DNA of 28,399 bases from CAYMAX01 sp964388595 (GTDB lineage: Bacteria > Bacteroidota > Bacteroidia > Bacteroidales > UBA932): contig CAYMAX010000017.1 of NCBI GenBank assembly GCA_964388595.1, positions 1 through 28,399 of the forward strand, given 5' to 3'. Made by a program: the position numbers and the translations under genes. This document shows, in pieces, positions 13,590 to 21,865 of the stretch. The notes beneath the pieces are model-generated. The model was not told the origin of the DNA and did not search any database. It was given only the letters and a program-made list of their open reading frames with translations. Each line of letters opens with the position of its first letter. Positions within the stretch are counted from its first letter, which is position 1.

Positions 13590-15703
13590 TCAAAGTTAAA
13601 GGAGAAATCATCTACATAGAGTGTTGAACCAACACCTCCGGTGTAATAATCTCCATACTTGCTGGCAACAGCCACCACTACCACGTGGGTAGGTTTGGTC
13701 GATTTCTTGTAAACGAGATTGATGGTAAATTCTTTATAACTGTCACCGGAATCGGTATTGTCGGTAAGTTGACCATAAGCTACCACAGCAGGGTCATTGT
13801 CAGGGTCGATAAAATTCTTGTCACCTGTAGAGACGATGTAGGGAACTGACCAGTCAGTCAACATAACATATATCTGGCAAACATCCATCTGACCACTGAG
13901 GCTTGTGTATGGATCTTTAGTCTTATTGATAGCCACCGGTTTATAATTGTAATAACCGTGCATGGAAAGTGGACGGGAAGTATATGGACGTCCGAAGCTG
14001 ACTCTTGCCTGTGAGGTATTGTATCTCTCTTTGAAGTAACCGGTGTAGATATTGCCGGCTGCTAGAATACCGAGTACAGCTTTGGACTGAAGTTTGGCAG
14101 CACGGCCTGAATGGACAAATGAATCTTCAGGGACAGTAGGATATACACTCACTGCTGAAGAACCCGGGTTGGCTGTGTCCCAGTAGAAGTCATCTCCGAT
14201 ATTTGCATTGGGATACCAGACGTCTCCGCTTTGGCACCAATTATCGAAATACATATTAGGAAGCTGATTGCCAAGCTCTGTAGTGGCTGACATAATATTA
14301 TCATCCTTGACATCTTTGGTAGAAACAGCTCTGAAATCATAGGAAGTATTTGATGCCAATCCTGTAATCTTGGCTGAATACTGAATGCCTGATTTGGTGA
14401 TGGTACCTGCATAATCTATCCAAGTACTGCTTGATGATGCTTTATATTGGAATCCCATACCTGCAGGCTCATTCTCGGTATTGTATTGGGCATAGACGTA
14501 TGCAAATTTGGCCCATGGGTCAATACGGACAGTAGATACTTCTACATCGGGAATCACTTTGACAGTGACATTGGAAGTGACGTATTGCTGTTGTGAGTCG
14601 AGAATGGAGATAGTGAAGGTGTATGAGCCAAGGGAAAGCTTGGTAGAAAACATTGAGCGCATATCAAGAGAAAATGCAGTACCACCCTGTGCAACGGATG
14701 TCCAGGAAAGTCCTGCAGTAGCCAAAGCAGCGATGGTACCGGCATCTGCTGTGATGGGGCTGAAGGATGTGGGTACGCCCAATGCAGACATATCAGCATT
14801 GTTGTGAGATATTGTCACTCTTGAAAACCCTGCAGCAGCAGTCACATCAAACTGACCAACCACACCTGCACCTTGAGGTGCACGAATCTCTTTGGAAATA
14901 TCAACTCCGGAAGCCTCTGCGATAGTGGGAAGTGCTTTCTTATTGAGAGAAATGTCTACGGAATATTCTTTAACATTCATTGAATTGTCAAGAGAGACTC
15001 TTAAAGTGGAACCTCCCTGATTAGTGTTGCCACTACTGCTGATATCGAAGTTGAGAGTATAGTGTTGTCTCGGCTTCACATTATTGATAACATTTGATAT
15101 CACATAATAGGACCCGTCATTGTTGATAAGTCTGATAGTCCATTCGAGTGAACCGGAATTGTGAAAATAGCCACTCTGAGAGCGATGTTGTGCGTCGAAA
15201 AGGAGAGAATCGGTACCATTGGACACTTTGACATCATAACTCGTGAAGTTATTGGTGATACTCTCGTTGAAAGAGACAGAAACCTCGACATTGGAAAGGG
15301 TACAAACTATGGATGAAGAGACAGTCTCTCCTGCTGCTATCTCGATGGTATCTTTTCCCGAATAGAAAGGAGATTCGAAAGCAGCTTGATTATCTACACC
15401 ATTGGAGGCAGTAAGAATATATTTGCCAGCCTTGACAACGATGGGAGAATTGGCAAGTTCGTGATGATCCTGGATGGTACGGATGATAACGTTGGAAGTG
15501 TAATCTGCCACCGTCACCTTGAAGGTCGGATCGTCACCCGATTTTGTCACCACAGTCGCGTCGGGATTATATCCCAACGACAACATTATCTGACCTTCCC
15601 CCTTGGAACGCAACTGACTGTCAATATCCACCTTGCAGGAAGACAGCGAAGCGATCAGCATGGCTGAGAGAAGAAAGAGATATTTTAAGTTATTGTTTCT
15701 CAT
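13586..15703 (-). CDS. Surface lipoprotein, DUF4493 plus FN3-like plus PCMD
   Basis: Predicted lipoprotein of 705 residues with lipobox LSSC (Cys23), followed by KVDID. The Lys and acidic residues after the Cys resemble surface-export signals described for Bacteroidota lipoproteins. Domains in order: DUF4493-like about 35-240 (VKAGKYILTASNG, YSGKDTIEIAAGET, VCTLSNVEVSVSF); a beta-rich domain about 245-390 with the pattern ..ADMSALG..LSW..FSLDMRSMF..LSLGSYTFTISILD; an FN3-like domain about 392-478 (WAKFAYVYAQY, ITGLASNTSYDFRAVS); and PCMD about 480-705 (QLPNMYFDNW, FGRPYTSRP, YYTGGVGSTLYVDDF). The last two modules closely match the 11194-12801 protein. It overlaps the barrel gene by 4 bases and starts 14 bases after the preceding lipoprotein gene. 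Role probably in surface binding; unproven. Confidence 0.86.
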   Translation of the reverse strand: MRNNNLKYLFLLSAMLIASLSSCKVDIDSQLRSKGEGQIMLSLGYNPDATVVTKSGDDPTFKVTVADYTSNVIIRTIQDHHELANSPIVVKAGKYILTASNGVDNQAAFESPFYSGKDTIEIAAGETVSSSIVCTLSNVEVSVSFNESITNNFTSYDVKVSNGTDSLLFDAQHRSQSGYFHNSGSLEWTIRLINNDGSYYVISNVINNVKPRQHYTLNFDISSSGNTNQGGSTLRVSLDNSMNVKEYSVDISLNKKALPTIAEASGVDISKEIRAPQGAGVVGQFDVTAAAGFSRVTISHNNADMSALGVPTSFSPITADAGTIAALATAGLSWTSVAQGGTAFSLDMRSMFSTKLSLGSYTFTISILDSQQQYVTSNVTVKVIPDVEVSTVRIDPWAKFAYVYAQYNTENEPAGMGFQYKASSSSTWIDYAGTITKSGIQYSAKITGLASNTSYDFRAVSTKDVKDDNIMSATTELGNQLPNMYFDNWCQSGDVWYPNANIGDDFYWDTANPGSSAVSVYPTVPEDSFVHSGRAAKLQSKAVLGILAAGNIYTGYFKERYNTSQARVSFGRPYTSRPLSMHGYYNYKPVAINKTKDPYTSLSGQMDVCQIYVMLTDWSVPYIVSTGDKNFIDPDNDPAVVAYGQLTDNTDSGDSYKEFTINLVYKKSTKPTHVVVVAVASKYGDYYTGGVGSTLYVDDFSFNFE

Positions 15704-15717
15704 CGGTAAAGATATTA

Positions 15718-17196
15718 TTAAGAAGCAGGAATAACTATGGTAACTGTAGCTGATTTGACATTATTGTCATTGTCCTTGACAGTGACTTTGAGTGGATTGG
15801 TACCGACAGGCATCAATGGGATAAAAGGACCTATAGAGAACGATACTGATGTCTGATTTTTGACATCTGACGAAGTGATGCCGAAAAGATCTCCGTAAAA
15901 TTCAGTCTCACTTGCATTCATGTTGGCAAGGTCAACTTGGGCTTCGCATCCGTTGTCCAATCCGGCGATAACATCAATCAGTGATTGAGATTGAAGCTCA
16001 ACTGTAAGTTGATTAATGCCTTGTGTGGCCGATATCTGCACATCGAAAGTAACCGTGCCCCCCGGGTAGGTGTAATTTTCCGAGATGCCCGGAGAGGTGA
16101 TGGTAATAGGAACTTCCTGGTTGCCTGCACTCTGAGTAGAGAAGGAAACTGAATAGGCAGCAGCAGGGGAATCATCCGTGCTGTTGAGAATAGCACCGGC
16201 CGGGATGGAGAGAGTGTAATTTGTACTTGCAGTCAAAGTACTGAAGTATATTTTGAGAGTCTTGTCATTGACAGATTTGGTAAGTGATACATCTCCTAAA
16301 GTGATATTGGCATTGTTAGCCAATTTGATGGGAAGCGAATAGACAACAGTGATGGAATCAATAGTGGTAGCTACTGTCGAACCTGCAGTCACAGAGCAAT
16401 TGGTAAGTACGGGGGTACCGCCATTTTCATCATCAATGGGATCTTCATCAAATCCGGGGATATAGATGTCTTGTTCTTTATTGTTGACTGTATAGTCAAT
16501 AGTGATGCCACTCTGTCCGAAATTGATTTGTCCTGTCTCGCGTGCATCTATAGTGAATACGTGATGATCTTTCTCAGCTACAGTGGAGACTTCCACATAC
16601 TGATTGACTACAGAATTATCGAGCTTGCGAGTACCTTGGATATAGAGAGTCATTGGAGCCACTTTGAAATATCCTGCTGTCCCTGCAGTGATGATATCTT
16701 TGGTATATACCAGGAAACCATACTGAGTAGCTACAGTAACTGTAAAATCGTCATTCAGTTCGGTAAAGAATCTATTAGTGCACTGAATGGTGACTTTCAT
16801 ATTTTTCAGAGTGCAGACCAAAGCTATGTTTACCACTTTGCCAGCCTCAACAGTAAAGTTTTGCACACCTGAATAAAGGGGCTGATCCCAAGCTGCGTCT
16901 TTATTGCCGGGGGAGGTAGCAGTAATGGAATAACTGCCCGGGTCCATGGCAACTACGGAAGGTACCTGAGAGAATTTGCTCCATGAATTGTATGTAGCAC
17001 TTGTGGCGGTATTGGTAATGACTACTGAGAAATCATTGACATCTACGTTTTCAGCCTTCGTAGGGGTGGTAAATTCACCTTCCGAGACTATGCTGAACGA
17101 TAAGTTACCTTTGTTTTGAAGGTCTATTATCTCTTTTTTGCACCCTGTGGCAAACATCAGGGAGAGACAAGCAATTGATATAATTATTTTTTTCAT
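15718..17196 (-). CDS. Surface lipoprotein, DUF4493 plus Ig-like domains, no PCMD
   Basis: Predicted lipoprotein of 492 residues with lipobox ATGC (Cys19), followed by KKEIID. A DUF4493 domain at about 28-235 shows its hallmarks clearly: TPTKAENVDVNDFSVVI, then MDPGSYSITATSP, WDQPLYSGVQNFTVEAG and VCTLKNMKVTIQC. After a short acidic linker (DEDPIDDENGG) come a Big_5/SbsA-like Ig domain (about 265-355, LTNCSVTAGSTV to AYSVSFSTQSAG) and a final domain (about 360-492, GINQLTVELQS, QVDLANM, VSFSIGPFIPLMP, KVTVKDNDNNVKS). It stops there, without the FN3-PCMD tail of its neighbours, so it may act as a shorter partner or stalk. It starts 6 bases after the upstream gene's stop. Confidence 0.85.
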   Translation of the reverse strand: MKKIIISIACLSLMFATGCKKEIIDLQNKGNLSFSIVSEGEFTTPTKAENVDVNDFSVVITNTATSATYNSWSKFSQVPSVVAMDPGSYSITATSPGNKDAAWDQPLYSGVQNFTVEAGKVVNIALVCTLKNMKVTIQCTNRFFTELNDDFTVTVATQYGFLVYTKDIITAGTAGYFKVAPMTLYIQGTRKLDNSVVNQYVEVSTVAEKDHHVFTIDARETGQINFGQSGITIDYTVNNKEQDIYIPGFDEDPIDDENGGTPVLTNCSVTAGSTVATTIDSITVVYSLPIKLANNANITLGDVSLTKSVNDKTLKIYFSTLTASTNYTLSIPAGAILNSTDDSPAAAYSVSFSTQSAGNQEVPITITSPGISENYTYPGGTVTFDVQISATQGINQLTVELQSQSLIDVIAGLDNGCEAQVDLANMNASETEFYGDLFGITSSDVKNQTSVSFSIGPFIPLMPVGTNPLKVTVKDNDNNVKSATVTIVIPAS

Positions 17197-17202
17197 ATTC
17201 GA

Positions 17203-19308
17203 TTAGTAAGTTAAGTTAATATCATCAATGGTCAGGCAACTGCCTGTGTACACCTTCTTGCTTCCTGCAGGGATAGTTATCGTCTGTTTGGAAGTAGATG
17301 GAGAATCAGCAGTAGGAGAAATGATCATAATATGTATGGTGGTCGCCACTTGATTGGTGACAGAATAAGATAGGGCGACTGTCCCTTTGGTCCAGGAACT
17401 TGTGCCACCAAAATTGGCTGTCCCGCTACCTATCACGGTCGTACCGTTGAGAATCTCGATGGTAGCCGAGAAAACTTCACTATTGACAGAAGTAAACTTA
17501 TAATAAAATTCGAGCACACTCGGACGTGAAGTGAATGAATGTCCCTGAGTAATGGTCTTGTTATCTGCCATAGAACCGATGAATAATTTACCTTTGACAC
17601 TACCTGTGCCCATCCATTCGGAGTTGGCGCCGTTGACAGCGATACTTCTTACTTGAGCAGCTTTAGATCCGCTATGACAATCTGTTGTGTACCAAGTGGT
17701 AGGGAAACATTTGTAGTTGACATATGTAGAATAAGAACTCTGCATGGTCTCAATGCTGTTGCTGTCCCACCACCGGTCATCTGTCCATGGTTGGTAGAAT
17801 GGCTGAGAATATCTGGTACCATCTGTCCAGGATTCAAAACCTGCGTTTCCTACCTGGGCAGCAACTTCAGTAGTGAAATCTTTTGCTGTGGAGCTACCAT
17901 AATTGTAGCAGGCTCGTACATAATATTTGGTACCGGGAGTGATACCGGTGATGGTAACCCTGTTGCCTGAACTCGACACAGATGATGTGTAAGCAGGCTT
18001 GGTCCACACACTTGATTCACTGTCAGTTTTAATCTCCGGAGAGAGAAGTGAAGCATCACCATCGGTGGTGAGCAGGCAAGACATCTTGGTAGCCCATACA
18101 TCACCGGCAGATATACTGCTTACTGCAGTCTGTGCAGCGGCAGGTGACAAGGAGAAATCTTTGGTAATGGTCTGATTTCTGTCATCCACCACGTGAAGTG
18201 TGAACTGTGAGTCACCAAATGTATCTTTATATTTGATAATCTTGGCCACATTCTTGAAATCTATATTGGCCAATGTAAGACCACTCATGTTTTCAGACCA
18301 TAAAAGACCATCACGAAGAAGGATGTTCTTGGTGTCTGTAGGGATATTGAAAAAGTCTATGCTGTCGGGCCAACCCAAAGATCTCAGGTAGGTGGAATTG
18401 ACAGCAAGGGTACAAGCTTTGATGCCCAGACCTGCACTTATATTAATGGCAGCAGATGCAGGAAGGGTACCTTCAGTATATGATAATATGCTTGTGGTAG
18501 CATTGAATCCCTCTAAAGTAACTTTAGGACCACCCACAGGGAGCATATACATAGGTAAATCGATGGTTACCGTACTGTCTTCAGTGGAAGAATCTATCGA
18601 AATGGAGAGGTCAATCTCATAAGTGGGAATAGCCTTGGTGTCTACCTTGAAAGTGACGGAGTCGCCGGGGAGAGCAGTAAGTCCAGCACCGGTAATATTG
18701 GTATCAGTCCTGAAATACCAGTTTTTACCATTTCCATCAGTAGCCGTAAGGTAAAAATAGAGGTCTCCGGAGGGAAGGTATCCGCATCCGGTCATATCTT
18801 TGGTAAATGTCAACTTCTTGGAAGTGCCCTTCAGAGAGACTGAAGAATAGTAATCGGGATAGTCATGGCGCAAGTTATCTCCGTACACAACGGCAACTTT
18901 GACATTTCCCTGCGTGCAAACTACCGATAAAGAAGTGATCTGCTGTGGTACTACAGTGAAAGATTGCTCCCCTTTAAAATAAATGGCATTAAATCCATAG
19001 GAAGTACTGTCACCATACGTAGCCCTGACTTTGTAGGGACCACCTGCATTCATTCTTATCTTGGTGTCTTCCTGATTTTTATACTCACGATAAGTATTCC
19101 ATCTTTTGAAAATAACACCTTGAGAATTAATGATTTCCAGCTTGAAATCGTCTGGATTGAGGTTTAAGTTTTCAGCCTTGGTGAGACTCTCTGTAGTAAC
19201 AGATATCTCAACGTCACCGGTGCCATCCTCGTAGGTGGAACTGACATCTCTTTTGCAAGAGAACAATAGCAGAGGTATTAGACTGAAAATTAGATAGTTA
19301 ATTTTCAT
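17203..19308 (-). CDS. Surface lipoprotein, DUF4493 plus FN3-like plus PCMD-like, first gene of operon
   Basis: Predicted lipoprotein of 701 residues. I start it at ATG 19306-19308, which gives a compact signal peptide ending in lipobox LFSC (Cys18), followed by KRDV; an in-frame ATG at 19332 would add eight residues but lies within about 10 bases of the likely transcription start. Domains: DUF4493 about 25-235 (ESLTKAENLNLNPDDFKLEI, YFKGEQSFTV, VCTQGNVKVAVVY); a beta-rich domain about 240-400 (CTLAVNSTYLRSLGW, FTLHVVDDRNQT); an FN3-like domain about 405-483 (ITGITPGTKYYVRACY); and a PCMD-like jelly roll about 486-701 (VGNAGFESW, GHSFTSRPSVLEFYYKF, LTIDDINLTY) that is more diverged than in the other two. 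It leads the operon behind a clear promoter, so it may be the most abundant component. Confidence 0.85.
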   Translation of the reverse strand: MKINYLIFSLIPLLLFSCKRDVSSTYEDGTGDVEISVTTESLTKAENLNLNPDDFKLEIINSQGVIFKRWNTYREYKNQEDTKIRMNAGGPYKVRATYGDSTSYGFNAIYFKGEQSFTVVPQQITSLSVVCTQGNVKVAVVYGDNLRHDYPDYYSSVSLKGTSKKLTFTKDMTGCGYLPSGDLYFYLTATDGNGKNWYFRTDTNITGAGLTALPGDSVTFKVDTKAIPTYEIDLSISIDSSTEDSTVTIDLPMYMLPVGGPKVTLEGFNATTSILSYTEGTLPASAAINISAGLGIKACTLAVNSTYLRSLGWPDSIDFFNIPTDTKNILLRDGLLWSENMSGLTLANIDFKNVAKIIKYKDTFGDSQFTLHVVDDRNQTITKDFSLSPAAAQTAVSSISAGDVWATKMSCLLTTDGDASLLSPEIKTDSESSVWTKPAYTSSVSSSGNRVTITGITPGTKYYVRACYNYGSSTAKDFTTEVAAQVGNAGFESWTDGTRYSQPFYQPWTDDRWWDSNSIETMQSSYSTYVNYKCFPTTWYTTDCHSGSKAAQVRSIAVNGANSEWMGTGSVKGKLFIGSMADNKTITQGHSFTSRPSVLEFYYKFTSVNSEVFSATIEILNGTTVIGSGTANFGGTSSWTKGTVALSYSVTNQVATTIHIMIISPTADSPSTSKQTITIPAGSKKVYTGSCLTIDDINLTY

Positions 19309-19349
19309 ACTTCTAATAGTATTATCAATCATTTAGTTGTAAAACGCTG

Positions 19350-19378
19350 CAAAGATAATAGTTTTTCCCTAAGAACAA
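19350..19378 (-). promoter_or_regulatory. Promoter of the five-gene surface operon
   Basis: Minus strand: TTG at 19378-19376, an 18-base spacer, then TATCTTTG at 19357-19350, matching TAnnTTTG. Transcription would start near 19343, giving a leader of about 35 bases to ATG 19308. The TTG falls in a 14-base inverted repeat (19374-19387). Confidence 0.7.
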
Positions 19379-19387
19379 CCCGTTGTT
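19374..19387. promoter_or_regulatory. Inverted repeat over the -33 element, possible operator
   Basis: AACAAC-CC-GTTGTT: perfect 6-base arms with a 2-base centre. It overlaps the -33 TTG of the surface-operon promoter and lies between that promoter and the divergent parE promoter. Its position suits a repressor or activator site, but short palindromes also occur by chance and no regulator gene is adjacent. Confidence 0.35.
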
Positions 19388-19431
19388 GATAAATTTTTAA
19401 TAACTAATGCCTATGCTAATTTTATTCTTTT

Positions 19432-19439
19432 TACTTTTG
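19432..19439 (+). promoter_or_regulatory. Promoter -7 box of the parE operon
   Basis: TACTTTTG matches TAnnTTTG; the leader to ATG 19463 would be about 17 bases. No good -33 TTTG stands 19-21 bases upstream. The box contains the only upstream GTG in frame with parE, which argues against that codon as the start. Confidence 0.55.
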
Positions 19440-19462
19440 TGCACTCCAAACCAATCTTCCTT

Positions 19463-21304
19463 ATGAGCGAGAAATACACTGAATATTCAGATGATTCCAT
19501 CCAAACCCTCGACTGGAACGAACATATCAGAAAAAGACCGGGGATGTATATCGGCAACACCGGAGATGGACAATCTCCTGACGACGGTATTTATATCCTC
19601 ATCAAAGAGGTGATGGACAACTCCATAGACGAATTCTCGCAGGGCAATGGTAAGACGATAGACATCAAAGTGGAGGACAAACTCGTGACCATACGCGACT
19701 ATGGGCGCGGTATTCCACTCAATAAGGTGGTCGATGTCTCCAGCAAGCTCAACACAGGCGGTAAGTTTGACAGCAAGAATTTCCAAAAAAGCGTGGGCCT
19801 CAACGGTGTAGGTCTCAAAGCTGTCAACGCCACTTCTGACTATTTTTTCATAGAATCATTTAGAAACGGACATTCCAAAAGCGCCACATTCAGCTGCGGA
19901 TATCTCAAAGAACAGGGGGAAAGAGATTCAAAAGAAAAAGACGGCACACTGGTGAAGTTCATTGCAGACGGAAAGATGTTCCCCAACTACCAATACAATC
20001 TCGACTTCGTGGAAGAAATGGTCAAGAACTATTCTTACCTCAACTCGGGACTCACTGTAGTTTTTAACGGCAAAGAATATCAATCCAAAAACGGTCTTTT
20101 AGACCTTGTCAATGAGAACATGGGTATAGAGCCTCTCTACCCTCCCATTCATCTCAAAGGTCATGACATAGAGATGGTTATCACTCATGGTGACATCAAT
20201 GGAGAAAACATCGCTTCATTTGTAAATGGTCAGAACACGACTCAGGGAGGCACCCACCTTTCTGCGTTCAGAGAATCCCTTTCCAAGACTATTAAGGAAT
20301 TCCTTAAAAAAGACTACGAACCTGCAGACATACGCCAATCCATGGTGGGAGCCATAAGCATACGAGTCATTGAACCTATCTTCGGCAATCAGACCAAGAC
20401 CAAACTCAACTCCAAAGATGTTGAAGAGGGTCTCTCCATCCGTAATTTTATTGGCGATTTCGTGACTGAAGAGCTTGACAATTACCTTCATAAGAATCCT
20501 GAGACAGCAGATATAATGCAGAAGAAAATTCAGGAATCAGAGAAGGAACGCAAGGCTATCAACAGTATCCAGAAGAGTACCAAAGAAAAAGTCAAGAAGG
20601 CAAGTCTGTGCAATAAAAAACTCCGCGACTGCAGAGTTCACTACAATGACACCAAAAATCCGGCCGCAGAAGCATCTTCACTTTTTATCACAGAGGGAGA
20701 TTCTGCAAGCGGAAGTATCACCAAGATTAGGAATGTCACATCTCAGGCTGTCTTCTCTCTGAGAGGCAAGCCATTGAACTGCTATCAAAAGGGCAGCAGA
20801 GAGATTTATGGCAACGAAGAGCTAATTCTGCTAAAGGCAGCTTTAAATATTGACGAAGATTTTGACAACCTTCGCTACAACAAAGTGATTATAGCGACCG
20901 ATGCCGATGTGGATGGCATGCATATCAGACTCCTTCTGGTCACTTTCTTCTTGAAATTTTATCCTGAACTCATCAGACAAGGACATCTCTACATACTGCA
21001 GACTCCCCTTTTCAGGGTACGTAACAAGAAAGGTACTGTGTACTGCTATAGCGAAGAGGAGAAAGAGAGTGCTCTGAAGAAGACCAAAGATCCTGAAATA
21101 ACTAGATTCAAAGGTCTCGGAGAGATTTCCTGCGACGAGTTTAAGGAATTTATCGGAGATAATATTAAATTGGACCAGGTACGTATCTCCCCCGATGACA
21201 ATATCCCCAATCTTTTGGAGTTTTACATGGGGCAGAACACTTGCGACAGACAGAATTTTATTCGTGAAAATCTACGTGCCGACCTTATTATGGAGATAGT
21301 ATAG
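19463..21304 (+). CDS. parE: DNA topoisomerase IV subunit B (ParE)
   Basis: ATPase subunit of the type IIA topoisomerase that unlinks daughter chromosomes. The 613-residue protein has the GHKL ATPase domain (KEVMDNSIDE with Glu49 and Asn53; RDYGRGIP; the GLNGVGLKAVNA lid), a transducer domain, and the TOPRIM domain with TEGDSASGS (Glu411) and DADVD at 480-484. It ends with the RFKGLGEIS region and a short tail. The tail and FKGLGEIS favour ParE over GyrB, although the two are close. ATG 19463 was chosen because an in-frame GTG at 19439 falls inside the promoter box. No parC is in the window. The next gene starts 2 bases after the stop, so the operon continues into lipid genes. Confidence 0.92.
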   Translation: MSEKYTEYSDDSIQTLDWNEHIRKRPGMYIGNTGDGQSPDDGIYILIKEVMDNSIDEFSQGNGKTIDIKVEDKLVTIRDYGRGIPLNKVVDVSSKLNTGGKFDSKNFQKSVGLNGVGLKAVNATSDYFFIESFRNGHSKSATFSCGYLKEQGERDSKEKDGTLVKFIADGKMFPNYQYNLDFVEEMVKNYSYLNSGLTVVFNGKEYQSKNGLLDLVNENMGIEPLYPPIHLKGHDIEMVITHGDINGENIASFVNGQNTTQGGTHLSAFRESLSKTIKEFLKKDYEPADIRQSMVGAISIRVIEPIFGNQTKTKLNSKDVEEGLSIRNFIGDFVTEELDNYLHKNPETADIMQKKIQESEKERKAINSIQKSTKEKVKKASLCNKKLRDCRVHYNDTKNPAAEASSLFITEGDSASGSITKIRNVTSQAVFSLRGKPLNCYQKGSREIYGNEELILLKAALNIDEDFDNLRYNKVIIATDADVDGMHIRLLLVTFFLKFYPELIRQGHLYILQTPLFRVRNKKGTVYCYSEEEKESALKKTKDPEITRFKGLGEISCDEFKEFIGDNIKLDQVRISPDDNIPNLLEFYMGQNTCDRQNFIRENLRADLIMEIV

Positions 21305-21306
21305 TT

Positions 21307-21864
21307 ATGAGACCGAAAACAGCAGCATTTTTTCTTCATTTACTGGGATGGAAAGCCATTGAGCCTCCTGTTCCTGAGCCGAAATGCGTTATTCTCGGAG
21401 TACCTCATACCTCCATTTGGGATTTCATCATCTCTTATCTTTACTACACCTCAGTGGGTGGAAAAGCTTCCGTGATGATAAAAAAAGAATTTTTCAAGGG
21501 ACCCCTCAAGCCTCTGTTGCTCCATTTAGGTGCTGTCCCTGTCAACAGGACTGCTGGTGCAGGGGCACAATTAGTGCTCCAGATGATAGAAGCATTCAAT
21601 CAAAAAGATGTTTTGCATTTGGCCATAGCACCTGAAGGGACAAGACGCCCTGTCACCCGCTGGAAGCTCGGTTTTTATAAAATCTGTAAAGCCGCCAATG
21701 TCCCTCTTTATCTGGGATATTTCGATTGGAAGACCAAAACCGTAGGACGGGGCATAAAATTTGAGCTATCCGACGACGCACAGTCAGATGTCGATAAGAT
21801 AAGACAATACTATAAGGAGAAAGGTGTGGTAGGTAAGTATCCTAACAAATTTGTTAATCCATAA
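21307..21864 (+). CDS. PlsC-like acyltransferase
   Basis: Member of the glycerophospholipid/lysophospholipid acyltransferase superfamily, which moves an acyl chain to a lysolipid or similar acceptor at the inner membrane. The 185-residue protein has H-x4-D (PHTSIWDF, His34 and Asp39), a block II-like GAVPVNRT with the basic residue of the acceptor site, and EGTRRP (110-114). It is short, with only weak hydrophobic character at the N-terminus, like other compact Bacteroidales acyltransferases. It begins 2 bases after parE and ends 1 base before the acyl-CoA synthetase start, so the three genes are almost certainly one transcript. Pairing with an acyl-CoA synthetase suggests salvage or remodelling of fatty acids into phospholipid or ornithine-type lipids; the acceptor is not evident. 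Confidence 0.88.
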   Translation: MRPKTAAFFLHLLGWKAIEPPVPEPKCVILGVPHTSIWDFIISYLYYTSVGGKASVMIKKEFFKGPLKPLLLHLGAVPVNRTAGAGAQLVLQMIEAFNQKDVLHLAIAPEGTRRPVTRWKLGFYKICKAANVPLYLGYFDWKTKTVGRGIKFELSDDAQSDVDKIRQYYKEKGVVGKYPNKFVNP

Positions 21865-21865
21865 T

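Noticed and set aside
11194..19308. The lipoprotein operon as a SusCD polysaccharide-utilisation locus or a classic FimA/Mfa fimbrial operon
   Set aside because: No TonB-dependent SusC-type receptor, no SusD and no glycosidase; fimbrillin-type donor-strand features and the Fim/Mfa gene order are not evident. DUF4493 resembles fimbrillin-like proteins only loosely.
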